A stretch of DNA of 22,682 bases from Sphaeroforma arctica JP610 (taxonomy: Eukaryota > Opisthokonta > Ichthyosporea > Ichthyophonida), in NCBI RefSeq assembly GCF_001186125.1, contig NW_014040451.1:101447-124128 (forward strand). The letters run 5' to 3'. Position 1 is the stretch's first letter; the number at the start of each line of letters is the position of its first letter. A program made the position numbers and the translations under genes. This document shows positions 8,801-18,311 of this stretch, piece after piece. Below the pieces are notes generated by a model. It saw only the letters and a list, made by a program, of their open reading frames with translations, was not told where the DNA came from and did not search any database.

Positions 8801-11800
8801 TTTCCGAGGCTCCCGGCATACTAACCGCAACGCCTACCACAACAGCTACAAAACCGAAAACGGACAAACATCCACCCGACCAATAACCCATGCAGGTCTA
8901 AAACACAATTCACTTGCCTGGTTGGGCTTGTAGAAGGTGATGCAAACCCCGCTTTTTCCTGCACGCCCCGTTCTTCCACTGCGATGCACGTACGTATCTG
9001 TTTCTCCTGGGGGTTCACAGTTGACTACCACATCCACTTCCGGGATGTCCAGACCTCTGGCAGCCACATCGGTGGCAATGAGACACTTGCAATTGCCGTC
9101 GCGAAATTGCTTCATGGTGGTCTCTCTCTGTGCTTGGGCGATGTCACCGTGGAGCACCTGTGGACAAATTAAAATCAATTAAGTAGCTAAGTATAAGTAT
9201 AGATTGAGTATAGGAATGGCGGGGCATACAGGCGTACATTAACGTACGTACAGGAAGGTTTGGTTATATGAAAACGTATTCTAATCGTGAGTGTAGTGTG
9301 GGCGGCGAAGTATACTTGCTGAACGCTTGTGACGAAATACGATGTATTTAAAAATGAATGCGAGCGCATTGGGTAACGACAGCTTACTCCCCCCATGAGT
9401 ACGGCCGAACGAAATTCATCATTCAAGATGCACCATTATATTACAGTTCAAACGAGTATAGCAAGGGCCACACCCTGTATGCACAGAGATACTTTTACGT
9501 ATAAACAAGCAATATTGTATGTACAACTGTACGTTCATGAAAACCGAAGCTATTGTATGTGTACAGCAGTTTAAAGGCACGCACATTGGCAAAGTAGAGA
9601 GTTTTCGATTGCAGAAGAGATGCTCAGCAGGCTCCCCAAACGCCGATTCTGTCGCGAGCACAGATGTATCACCAATACGGAATATGTACTATACAGATCC
9701 ACATACGCAAAGTCGGGGACCGATCAAATAAACCAACATATTCATGTATCTAGAAAGAGATTTTAAGAAATATAAATAAAGTATATGCGAGACAATTGAC
9801 AACTATACCGATAGCTACCTGAGCTTCGACGTTTAAGTCCTGTCCCAGGGTCAGTTCATTGGCTTCGTTCTTGGTTTCGGTGAAGATAATAGTGCGACCG
9901 TGCTTACCCGCATGTACTAGCAAAATGTCTCGCAGAGTCTTAGCTCTGTGAAGCGAAGAGTTATATTTAGTCACTAAAGTGAAATTGCAGCTAGATCAAA
10001 TACAATCATAATTGAGTAAGACTGAACGGCGTCGAGGCTGTATTCTTATACTTGATATACGTTGACTAGCGTGAAGTCAGGATTGGTTTGCAGTAGAATT
10101 ATAGGTGCATATAGAGCTAAAACTGCGAATTTTCTTGTTGCCAATTGGCGTGGATTCTAGGGAACATGGCATGTGTCAACTAGTCTCTTGCCACTCGTGT
10201 CGGCATAAAAATCGCAAGAGAACAGGTACGACTACTACGACAATACAGCACATAGTATGTCCAAGATGACCACCCATTGCGAACCACTCTACGGAATGAA
10301 AAAGTCTTTCAAACACAACATCCCGTTCCCTTTTTGCGTAGTGCAAATTTCGTCGAACTTGGTACAAACTATTTGGTTTGTTAAGAAGCCAAAAATACCA
10401 TATACACTTGTTTTGCTTAGGCTTTAAAGTGTGAATATAGCCCCAGAATAGCACATACATTATCTATTTGTTGATATATATATATATACATACACACACA
10501 CATACATTTACATTATATATATATAATCATGTGCACACGCCAAAATATACAGACATATATATATACGTATATACTCCATACCATGGTAGAACACTATCAT
10601 ATCGTGGGCGTGTACACATACCTATCAGACCAATGGCACTTGATAGCCATGTGTTCAATGAGCGTACTGGTTTTGATCTTTTCGTTTTTGACCAAATCAA
10701 TATTGATCCTATCAGACCGCATGTATTTCGTGGCCGTATCACTCACCCAATCGGGGATAGTGGCGGAGTACAGCAGAATTTGATGCTTTTTGTCCTCAAC
10801 GGGTGAGCCTTCGACAGAGCGAAGCGTTAATGTAGAAACGATAAATCAGTACAATCTAAAACACAAATCAACTCCCCTGGTCACTTTAATTGGGACATTT
10901 ATTTTTTGGTATATACCCACCCAAACGCAGGCATCTGGATATATACGACACACTGGAGGAGGAACTTTACAATGCTCATTGTGTGATTAAGGTAAAGTCC
11001 AGAAAACAATAAGTACCCCATACCTTCGGGTGCAAGTGTTTGCAGCACTTCTTCAATTGCTTCTTTGAAGCCAATGTCCAACATTTGATCGGCCTCGTCG
11101 AGGATAAGATACTCGATTCCTAGGCAGTGTGGAGGGCGGGGTGGTATCAATTTGCTGTAGTAATTGACACTTTCCAGCGGCAGACCAGCCACGATAAATA
11201 TGCAGATGTACCACGGGAGAGAGCCTAATCAATCTTAAATGCCAAGTCGGTTCGTGCGTTGGCCCTTCAGTGATACTCGTCACATCACCAGTTTACCAGA
11301 ACCCTGAGACACCACACACATACATTTGTATGAAGATATCTAAGTAAGGCGTGCTAGGAACTTACCCCCCAAACGAAGGTTGCCTCTGTTGATGTGATCT
11401 TGAACACGCCCAGGAGTGCCCACCACTACATCCACACCGTTACGCAAGTCATTCTCTTGCGGTGCATACGGCGTACCACCGTATATACACGTGGCACTGA
11501 GCTTATGGCCTCCAAGAAGCTCAAAGTCAGTGAACACCTGAGGTAAAAATGTACTCACAGAAGTAAGCAATGATATGAGCATACTTATCTACACGGGTGT
11601 TATATCAATGAAATACTACGGAATCGATATTCACAGACTTAAAACAAAAGTTGTATGATATATAAAAATAAATATACACAAACACAAACGCATTATAAGT
11701 ACACACACACACACATATATATACATATGCATGTACTCAAAAACACATTAAGTAAACATTGTAAAAATATGTATACGACAACACACATATATACATATTC

Positions 11801-13056
11801 CCTATTTAGCAACTATATATATGTATATAGATTTATAAATACATATAAAGACACATAGAGGTATACGTAATATACTATATGAACGCGTGACTCCATACAT
11901 GAAAAAAAAACTTGAATATACAAATATCTATACCAGTATGTATGATATAATTTCTATATTTACATATGTACATATGAACAGATATACATATTTACACACG
12001 TGTACACTCATATACATCCACACCCACACACACATATATATAATATATATATATCTGTATATACATTTATAAATACTTATAAAGACACATGGAGGTATAC
12101 GTAATATAGTATATGAACACGTGACTCCATACATATACAAGTATGTCTAATATAATTTCTATATTTACATATGCACAGATATACATATACACACACATAT
12201 ACACCCAGACCCCCCCCCACACGCATATATATATATACGTGTACACATACACACGCACACGCACACACACACGCACACGCACACACACACACACATATAT
12301 ATATGTATATATGTATATATATATATAGACGTATATATATATATATATATAATATATATATATATACAACGTGAGTTTATACATAAGTATACGTGTATAA
12401 ATACTACTAAGAAACATATGTCAAATTCTCTACTATACCTGCTTCGCCAATTCACGAGTGGGAGCTAAAACCAGCACCTTAGGATCTCTACCGCGGCGAT
12501 TCCGGGACCCATTCTTTGCCATGTCTAACATCAACCTCTCAATCACAGGTAAAGCGAACGATAGTGTCTTTCCAGTACCTGTGCGAGCACGTCCAATGAC
12601 ATCCTTGCCCTCGAAGATCGGGCCGAAACTTTCGATTTGAATAGGAAACAAACTCGTCACCCCCTTTGTCGTCAGTTTCGCAATGGTCTCCTGTGTGATG
12701 GCTGGGAAGTTACTGAATGCTCCTGCGTCTTCTACGAGTTCGTTCTCTTTTGTATCGACCTCCATTTCTGCATTGGGAGTGGTACTTTCGGGGGTTGAAT
12801 CATCTGCATCCCCATCCTTTTTATCCTTCTTCGATTTCTTCTTGGTTTCTTTGACTTTACCACAACCGTCTTCGGATTTCGAACGCTTTACTTTCTTTAC
12901 TTTTTTATCTTTATCTTTCTTTTCTGTGGCCTCAGCATCGCTCGCGGCGTCCTCGGCTGTTCGCTTGCCATTGTGCGAACTCTCAACGTCGTCTGTTTTA
13001 GACTTGTCCGATTTACTGGACTTTTTAGACTTCTTCTCCACTTTGCCGGAAGCCAT
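5846..13056 (-). CDS. DDX21: DDX21/DDX50-like nucleolar DEAD-box RNA helicase (Gu family), ten exons, 750 aa
   Basis: ATP-dependent RNA helicase expected in the nucleolus for rRNA transcription/processing. Exons on the minus strand: 13056-12439, 11537-11366, 11119-11024, 10808-10622, 9945-9819, 9157-8918, 8411-8172, 7489-7385, 6933-6735, 6114-5846; all phases join, total 2253 nt. Residues 1-105 are a Lys/Ser/Asp-rich tail. The core follows: Q-motif region (FPIQ, 137-140), motif I ARTGTGKT (157-164), PTREL (199-203), TPGR (247-250), DEAD (271-274), SAT (310-312), [12 protein letters not shown] (428-439), [10 protein letters not shown] (458-467). The GUCT domain is about 555-645, followed by [11 protein letters not shown] and a Gly/Arg-rich RGG tail (661-750) that probably binds RNA. 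The start is the only ATG at the head of exon 1. Exon 4 is taken to begin at 10808 because that acceptor keeps the frame. The symbol is by family; DDX50 and plant-type Gu helicases are the alternatives. Confidence 0.93.
6115..6734 (-). other. Helicase intron 9 (GTATGT...CTACAG)
   Basis: The 620-base intron splits a Gly codon: exon 9 ends TAC-G, exon 10 starts GA-GGT. It has no coding frame. On the plus strand, 6216-6285 has weak tRNA-like boxes, reported as a finding. Confidence 0.8.
6934..7384 (-). other. Helicase intron 8
   Basis: GTAAGT donor at 7384-7379 and acceptor TACACAG ending at 6934, phase 0. It contains a CA/TA-rich stretch (about 7255-7315) and an imperfect direct repeat of GAGTTTGRCACAGGTT near 7027 and 7096. 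No RNA gene was recognised. Confidence 0.8.
7490..8171 (-). other. Helicase intron 7
   Basis: GTGAGT donor at 8171-8166 and acceptor TTTTTCAACAG ending at 7490, phase 0. The flanking peptides (SGYSELT and RRSLIDSN) continue the GUCT region without a gap. I see no other feature. Confidence 0.8.
8412..8917 (-). other. Helicase intron 6, GC-AG type
   Basis: Exon 6 ends CAG and the intron opens GCAAGT (8917-8912); the acceptor is CCACAG at 8417-8412. Joining in phase 0 gives [16 protein letters not shown], which matches the continuous family pattern (human DDX21 has FYQHKEEYQLV as I recall it). No GT donor nearby keeps both frame and length. GCAAGT after CAG is the usual extended match of GC donors to U1 snRNA. 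Confidence 0.85.
9158..9818 (-). other. Helicase intron 5
   Basis: Donor GTAGCT at 9818-9813 after CAG, acceptor TGTCCACAG ending at 9158, phase 0. The intron joins DLNVEAQ to VLHGDIAQ. No further feature was seen inside. Confidence 0.75.
9946..10621 (-). other. Helicase intron 4 with microsatellite
   Basis: Donor GTATGT at 10621-10616, acceptor CTTCACAG ending at 9946, splitting an Arg codon (AG|A). It holds a (TA)n/(CA)n tract at about 10473-10527. Confidence 0.8.
10809..11023 (-). other. Helicase intron 3
   Basis: Donor GTATGG at 11023-11018, acceptor TGTCGAAG ending at 10809, phase 1. It joins LAPEG to SPVEDKKHQ. The alternative acceptor nearer the SAT motif (TTGAG) would break the frame, so this one was chosen. 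Confidence 0.7.
11120..11365 (-). other. Helicase intron 2
   Basis: Donor GTAAGT at 11365-11360, acceptor CTGCCTAG ending at 11120, splitting a Gly codon just before the DEAD-motif strand ([10 protein letters not shown]). No other feature. Confidence 0.8.
11824..12260. repeat. Tandem duplication of a ~235-bp microsatellite-bearing unit in helicase intron 1
   Basis: The block TTTATAAATAC-TATAAAGACACAT-GAGGTATACGTAATATA...GTGACTCCATACAT at about 11832-11900 recurs at 12066-12134 with an offset of 234 bases and few differences. TATAATTTCTATATTTACATATG then recurs (11946 and 12151) at an offset of 205, so copy two lacks about 29 bases. Each copy ends in (CA)n(TA)n. A short piece near 12392-12421 resembles the start of the unit and may be a truncated third copy. 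Confidence 0.7.
12185..12366. repeat. Compound (CA)n/(TA)n microsatellite
   Basis: Runs of CACACA and CACGCA, a run of nine or more C near 12211, and long (TA)n tracts fill this part of helicase intron 1. Length is likely to vary among strains. Confidence 0.85.
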
Positions 13057-13655
13057 ATTGTGCGAAGTAGTGTACACCTGCGTGTATCTTAGTACTGTAG
13101 TTATGTATTTGTGTACGTGGGCGACTAAAACGTCGAAATATGTGTAAATATAAGTCCTACTCGTATAAAGATAAAATACCCCTCGCCAGTGAACAGCTAA
13201 GTAGTAATATTAAGAGCTCTAGCGAATAATTGCTACATAACTGAATGTGCATACAGAATCACATTTTTGTCATTTTCAAAAAAAAAAAGATCACCTTGAT
13301 AGCCACAGTAACACGTGCACACTGTACCGGTAGCAAGCAATATCTGTGACTCATTCTAAATATATATCGTAAAATAATCAAAAGAAAGGTGACTTACTGT
13401 CATACTGATCAGTACTTTTAATATTGGACATTGAATGTGTATAGAGGAGAGGTTTTTATACGGAGGTTACTGTCTTGGGTGACTATTAATTGATGTCGCA
13501 ATCCTTTGAATTGATAGGCAAAAGCTTATATTGATGGGATATACAATCATACAGTAGCATATAAATATAAGAATTAGCGGCCTCATTCACGTTTGTAGTT
13601 CAGCGCAGACAATCACGACCATCAATCCCGTACACGTGTTCGTATCCTAGCAACC
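13057..13655. promoter_or_regulatory. Shared divergent upstream region of the helicase and the NVL-like ATPase
   Basis: Only 599 bases separate the two start codons, so both promoters must lie here unless they extend into a gene. It has two CACGTG E-boxes (13312-13317 and 13633-13638), a TATAAATA at about 13561 roughly 95 bases before the ATPase ATG, and an A-run at 13280-13290. Promoter function is inferred from position. Confidence 0.5.
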
Positions 13656-16600
13656 ATGGTTCGTCGCAAATCAGGCGCATACTTCGTAGACGCGCAATTA
13701 GTTCCACGTGTACAGAGCTACAGTGATGCCCAGATCACTGAAAATGGACTCTCACATACATCTAGGGAAGCGCACGAGATGGTTTTGCGTAATGCTGACC
13801 ATGTAGTAGACTTTCTTACACGCACCTATCCGCGGGACTATGCACGTAAAAATAAACAGGTGATGAGTAGATCGGTTGGAAAAGCCATCACAGTGGTGTG
13901 TAGGAATGCGGGCGTGGTCAGGATGAACGGGAGTGATGTGAGTATCAGTGTTACTGGAGATGGGAGTGATACGGAGAATGCGCGCGATTTTAGCAGCACA
14001 GATATTAACACTGAAGGGGAAGGGGACATGGAAGAGGAAGAGGCCGATGCAGATGAACAGATGGCAGCGATGGAAGCTGATGCAGCCTTTGCGGCGTCCG
14101 AGTGTGGCGTACAAGGGTTGGGTGAAGATAAAGAAATTGGGATTGTCGATGGGAGGAGTACGGGTATGAACTTGCAGGCTCAAAGTGAGATGGACAGTGA
14201 GCGTGATGAGAATGAGAACGAGAATACGAGTGATAGAGATGGAAGTGCAAGCGCTTCGGGGGAGAAGAAGCACAAAGTGCGAGGGGCTGTGTCGACAGAC
14301 AGAGATACTAGAGACTCGCATAGTCACCCAAATAGTCCACACTCGGGTGTGAAGCGACATGGGCCCAACAGCACCAGTGGGAAGCGAGGGCGGCGATTAA
14401 TGGGTAGGCCAAGTGGAGACGGTGGAGGTACTAAGCGTGCACGTGTAGGGGGCTCCGGTGGTTCACGAGCGAATAGTAGCATGGACACACTGGGTGGCAA
14501 GGCGAGTCTACGGCCAAGTGCCAGATACAGTGATATTGCGGGGATAGAGAGTATCTTGCAGGACGTACGAGAACTGATCGAGTACCCTTTATCACACCCA
14601 GAGATCTACAAGCACTTGGGTATCGAGCCACCCAGGGGTATATTGCTTCACGGTCTTCCAGGTACAGGCAAGACACTGCTAGCGAATGCGATAGCCGGGG
14701 AGCTGGGCTGTTCGTTTCTAAAAATATCTGCGCCTGAGGTAGTGAGCGGTATGTCTGGGGAAAGTGAGGCGAAGATCCGAGAGTTGTTCGACCAGGCCAA
14801 GGAGATGGCACCCGCGATAGTGTTCATTGACGAGATCGACGCCATCGCCCCGAAGCGCGAGAATGCGCAGAGGGAGATGGAGAGGCGGATTGTGGCCCAG
14901 TTGTTAACGTCCATGGATGATGTATGCACCGAAAACACGAATAACAATGCACCCGTTATAGTGATTGGGGCCACCAACAGGCCCGATTCCCTGGACCCAG
15001 CACTTCGCCGGGCGGGCCGATTTGACCGTGAAATATGCCTGGGCGCGCCCGACAAGCATGCACGTGCGCGTATTTTGGCAGTGCTCTGTTCTAAATTGAG
15101 ACTGGAGGGCGAGATTGACCTGGAGAAATTGGGTGCCATGACCGCTGGGTTTGTGGGTGCTGATCTCGCTGGGGTTACCCGGGAGGCGGCTGTGTTGGCC
15201 GTGCATCGTATATTCTCCGAGCTGTACCAGATCGATAAGGCGAAGGCGGTGAATGTAATAGCAGAGAGGAAGAATGCAATCACTACTGGAACAAGTGCGA
15301 GTGATAGTGTGGATGCGATTGTGAAAAGTAGTGGCGGTAGTATCGTGGGCAAGAGCGCGAGTGATAAGCAACTTGACGAGTCGATGGCTCTGGTCAAAGC
15401 CGCCGCCGTGGTGTCAGATACGGGAGATGTGGGAAAGTTGGAAGGTAAAGAAGGTGCGAGCGAGCCTGGTAGTACTTTGTCTGAGGGTAGCAGTGGACAG
15501 TGGAACTCGTTTAAAACGACTAGTATTACGTTAGACACCACCGTGTCCACAGACACGGCTTTGGCTGTGTTGTCAACCGAAACGACACTGATTGGGACTC
15601 AGGACGGGACAGAGGAGAGCAGTACTATACCAGGCGCGGCTTTGGTCACACAGACAAGTCCAAGCACAAGTACTACGGCACTTTCTTCAGCACTCCCAAG
15701 AAGTACGAGTGCCAACCGTATGCTAGAGGAGCGTACCGCTGTATCCGATCAGTTGCGCAGCAAACTACGCCCACTCACAGAGAAGGAACTCGAGCCTCTG
15801 GCGGTGACTATGGCCGATTTTGAGTTAGCTGTTAAACAGGTACAACCCTCAGCCAAACGCGAAGGTTTCGCCACGGTGCCCGATGTGACGTGGGCGGATG
15901 TGGGGGCGCTCGACGACGTTCGTCTGGAATTGCGCATGGCTATCATGGAGCCTATCAAGAACCCCGAGAAGTTCGAGGCGGTCGGGTTGACCACCCCTGC
16001 GGGTGTGTTGTTGTACGGACCACCCGGATGTGGTAAGACGCTGCTGGCTAAGGCTATCGCGAGTGAGAGTGGCACGAGTTTCATCAGTGTCAAAGGCCCA
16101 GAACTCCTCAACAAGTATGTGGGTGAGAGCGAACGCTCCATCCGGCTGGTGTTCCAACGAGCCCGGGATTCGTCCCCGTGTGTGGTGTTCTTCGACGAGC
16201 TCGATGCACTCTGTCCCAGGAGAGGCACAGAGTCTCATGCCAGCGAACGTGTGGTGAATACGCTGCTGACGGAGATGGATGGCTTAGAAGCGCGTAAGAG
16301 TGTGTTTGTGATTGCGGCCACGAATCGGCCGGATATGATCGACCCGGCTATGCTTCGCCCGGGGCGTCTGGACAAGCTTTTGTTTGTGGACCTACCCTCT
16401 GCGTCGGATCGCGTGGGTATACTGAAGACCGTGACGCGTAAGACACCGTTAGGTAGTGATGTGCAGGTGGCGGATATAGCACACGACAAGCGGTGTGAGG
16501 GGTTCAGTGGAGCGGATCTGAGCTCGTTGGTGCGAGAGGCGACGGTTTCATCACTGCGAGAGAGTATACTGTACGGCAAAGCGCACACCCCGGTTGTGAG

Positions 16601-16784
16601 TATGAGTCATTTCGATCAGGCGTTCGCAAACACGTACCCGTCTGTCACGGAGAAGGACAGGAGAACATATTCGTCCATGCAGAGAAAGCTCAGATCGGCC
16701 CGTGGAAAGATATCCAGCAAAGTCGAGGAGATCAAGGACGGTGCCGCGGCAAGCGCGTCGGCAGGTGAGAATCCCCCCATGTGA
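13656..16784 (+). CDS. NVL: NVL/Rix7-like nucleolar AAA ATPase, 1042 aa, intronless
   Basis: Type II AAA ATPase that remodels pre-60S particles in the nucleolus (yeast Rix7, animal NVL2). Residues about 15-85 resemble the N-terminal NVL domain. Next come an acidic stretch (about 117-150) and a Lys/Arg-rich nuclear-localisation-like segment (about 230-265). AAA domain D1 starts near 290: Walker A GLPGTGKT (333-340), Walker B VFIDEID (389-395), GATNRPDSLDPALRRAGRFDR. D2 starts near 740 after PSAKREGFATVPDVTWADVGAL: Walker A GPPGCGKT (788-795), Walker B VVFFDELD with D847/E848, ATNRPDMIDPAMLRPGRLDK. Both Walker B glutamates are present, so both rings should hydrolyse ATP. A Ser/Thr-rich linker of about 190 residues (530-717) separates D1 and D2 and makes the protein longer than human NVL2 or yeast Rix7 (about 840-860 aa). 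Start ACCATGG has a good context. It pairs divergently with the helicase, in the same pathway. Confidence 0.95.
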   Translation: MVRRKSGAYFVDAQLVPRVQSYSDAQITENGLSHTSREAHEMVLRNADHVVDFLTRTYPRDYARKNKQVMSRSVGKAITVVCRNAGVVRMNGSDVSISVTGDGSDTENARDFSSTDINTEGEGDMEEEEADADEQMAAMEADAAFAASECGVQGLGEDKEIGIVDGRSTGMNLQAQSEMDSERDENENENTSDRDGSASASGEKKHKVRGAVSTDRDTRDSHSHPNSPHSGVKRHGPNSTSGKRGRRLMGRPSGDGGGTKRARVGGSGGSRANSSMDTLGGKASLRPSARYSDIAGIESILQDVRELIEYPLSHPEIYKHLGIEPPRGILLHGLPGTGKTLLANAIAGELGCSFLKISAPEVVSGMSGESEAKIRELFDQAKEMAPAIVFIDEIDAIAPKRENAQREMERRIVAQLLTSMDDVCTENTNNNAPVIVIGATNRPDSLDPALRRAGRFDREICLGAPDKHARARILAVLCSKLRLEGEIDLEKLGAMTAGFVGADLAGVTREAAVLAVHRIFSELYQIDKAKAVNVIAERKNAITTGTSASDSVDAIVKSSGGSIVGKSASDKQLDESMALVKAAAVVSDTGDVGKLEGKEGASEPGSTLSEGSSGQWNSFKTTSITLDTTVSTDTALAVLSTETTLIGTQDGTEESSTIPGAALVTQTSPSTSTTALSSALPRSTSANRMLEERTAVSDQLRSKLRPLTEKELEPLAVTMADFELAVKQVQPSAKREGFATVPDVTWADVGALDDVRLELRMAIMEPIKNPEKFEAVGLTTPAGVLLYGPPGCGKTLLAKAIASESGTSFISVKGPELLNKYVGESERSIRLVFQRARDSSPCVVFFDELDALCPRRGTESHASERVVNTLLTEMDGLEARKSVFVIAATNRPDMIDPAMLRPGRLDKLLFVDLPSASDRVGILKTVTRKTPLGSDVQVADIAHDKRCEGFSGADLSSLVREATVSSLRESILYGKAHTPVVSMSHFDQAFANTYPSVTEKDRRTYSSMQRKLRSARGKISSKVEEIKDGAAASASAGENPPM

Positions 16785-17940
16785 TCTTTGTACTGATGGC
16801 TAGTCGATTATTGGGACCGGGTGCAGTAGATCAAACGAGTACTTGCACAGGTATTACCCGCGGTGGTATCGATTGGAATGGGCGCTATCCCGGTCTCGGC
16901 TACCAGACGTACATCCTACGACCGGATGAAATAAGCACAGTTGTTTTGCGCATAGCTACGAAGCTTTGATAGTTGGATAGGATCCAGGTTCAACTCTATT
17001 GATATGCCGTGCTATAAACGAAAAAGTACAATTTCTACTGGTGCTAAAACTTTATACTCTAGAATGGTGCGGTATTCACCAGAAGATATGGCGAGGCAAT
17101 CTCGTTTTGAGGTTCGATTCCTTCCTGCACATCGGCGGTCTAGCTGCTGTTTATTCACCCCTACCGATTGTAGCCAGCCTTTCTAAGTGAGTGGTCTGAT
17201 TCCTGACAGATCATCAATAGCTTGCATAGGGAACCGGGTATGGGCGATGGGTACCTTGATTTGCGAGACCTCGAATACAAGAAATGGACTAAATAACCTG
17301 TAAAGGTTCATAATAAGGCTGAAAACCTAATCTGATATAAGCCAATCTACCCTGGCTTATGCTTGACCTGTGGTGTCTACTATAGCCTAGGATGCATTAA
17401 TCGTACTGTAGTGCGTTTACCTTAGTTGCTGTTTGAATTATAATTTATATATATATATATGACACCAGTAGCATTGCTATCTATAAATCAAGGCACATGC
17501 TTTATTTACTATCATGGCTATTTGGTGTTTTCGGAGCATGTATCTAGATTTAGGTAGTCGTACACTTGGAGTATTCTGGATCAATGCGGCGTCCGTGACA
17601 AGGTTTCTACATTTTTTACCTACAAGTGGGACGTCTCTGCCTCGAGTCTCGCATGCTCAGCCAATTCATGTTTCCCCATGCCCATTCAGCAATCTGGAAA
17701 CACACGTTGGTGCACGCCACAATGTCACACAGTACAAGTGTTTATCTCAGCACACTTAGTACTTATATACTCAGCATCGCCAGCAGATTCTTTGCCGTTT
17801 CCTTTTCGAGTTGGCGAGTGAACGCACGGTTCATTGCGCACTCATAGCTTGGAGTATATATATATATATATATATATACATATATATATACATACATACA
17901 TCTACATCTACATCTACATCTACATTTACTATCTACATCT

Positions 17941-17987
<47 letters not shown>

Positions 17988-18311
17988 GGGGGAAAGGTAT
18001 GTATGTATGTGTGTTTGTGTGGTTTGTCGTATCTATGACGGATCATAGCAAAAAATGCGCATTAGAATTGAATAATATGTTACTCTTTAAAAATGGTGCA
18101 CAGTGCACACGTACTCGGTACTCGTCACGGCATTTTATCGCCGGCGAGTAAAAATCGAGTTTAAAGAATTGGATACGGATTGTGAGAAAAAGGATTGTCA
18201 AGAGAAGGGACTAAACTCGGGTCTTATATTGAATCCTGTACCGTACACGGAGGAAAGCATTATAAACCGGTCTGGCATTTAATTTAGTTGCATATTAAAG
18301 CTAGTGCGTCG
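16785..18311. other. Gene-free interval downstream of the NVL-like and ALDH genes
   Basis: Two converging genes end here, so it should hold both 3' UTRs. No canonical AATAAA was found close to the ATPase stop. A 60-codon plus-strand frame at 17004-17186 and frames at 17514-17847 have no recognisable motif. (TA)n occurs at about 17441-17460 and a compound microsatellite at 17855-17987. Confidence 0.4.
17855..17987. repeat. Compound microsatellite with (TA)n, (TCTACA)n and (AC)n blocks
   Basis: In order: (TA)n at 17855-17878, TA/CATA mix, hexamer TCTACA repeated at 17901-17925 and again imperfectly to 17944, (AC)n at 17945-17970, then (AT)n to 17987. The hexamer block inside dinucleotide tracts suggests stepwise expansion. 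Confidence 0.85.

Larger units (their letters stand above)
11538..12438 (-). other. Helicase intron 1, repeat-filled
   Basis: Donor GTATAG at 12438-12433 after CAG, acceptor ACCTCAG ending at 11538, phase 0, joining PTRELAKQ to VFTDFELL. Almost the whole 901 bases is low-complexity CA/TA sequence and a tandem duplication. Confidence 0.85.

Noticed and set aside
10809-10830. Alternative acceptor for exon 4 at the TTGAG nearer the SAT motif
   Set aside because: With the GTATGG donor of exon 3 it puts the SAT-motif region out of frame; the acceptor ending at 10809 keeps it.
12067-12455. Several Tyr/Ile/Val/Cys-rich frames over helicase intron 1
   Set aside because: Translations of (CA)n/(TA)n microsatellites, with no coding value.
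12683-13147. 154-codon Ser/Phe-rich plus-strand frame
   Set aside because: Antisense of the Lys/Ser-rich N-terminus of the helicase.
14648-15556. 302-codon minus-strand frame opposite the NVL-like gene
   Set aside because: Antisense shadow of a GC-rich coding region, with no motif; the plus strand carries both AAA domains.
17054-17130. tRNA-like B box (GAGGTTCGATTCC) downstream of the NVL-like gene
   Set aside because: The T-stem pairs only partly, and no 5' sequence about 60 bases upstream can pair with the following CTGCACA as an acceptor stem. No A box at the right distance.
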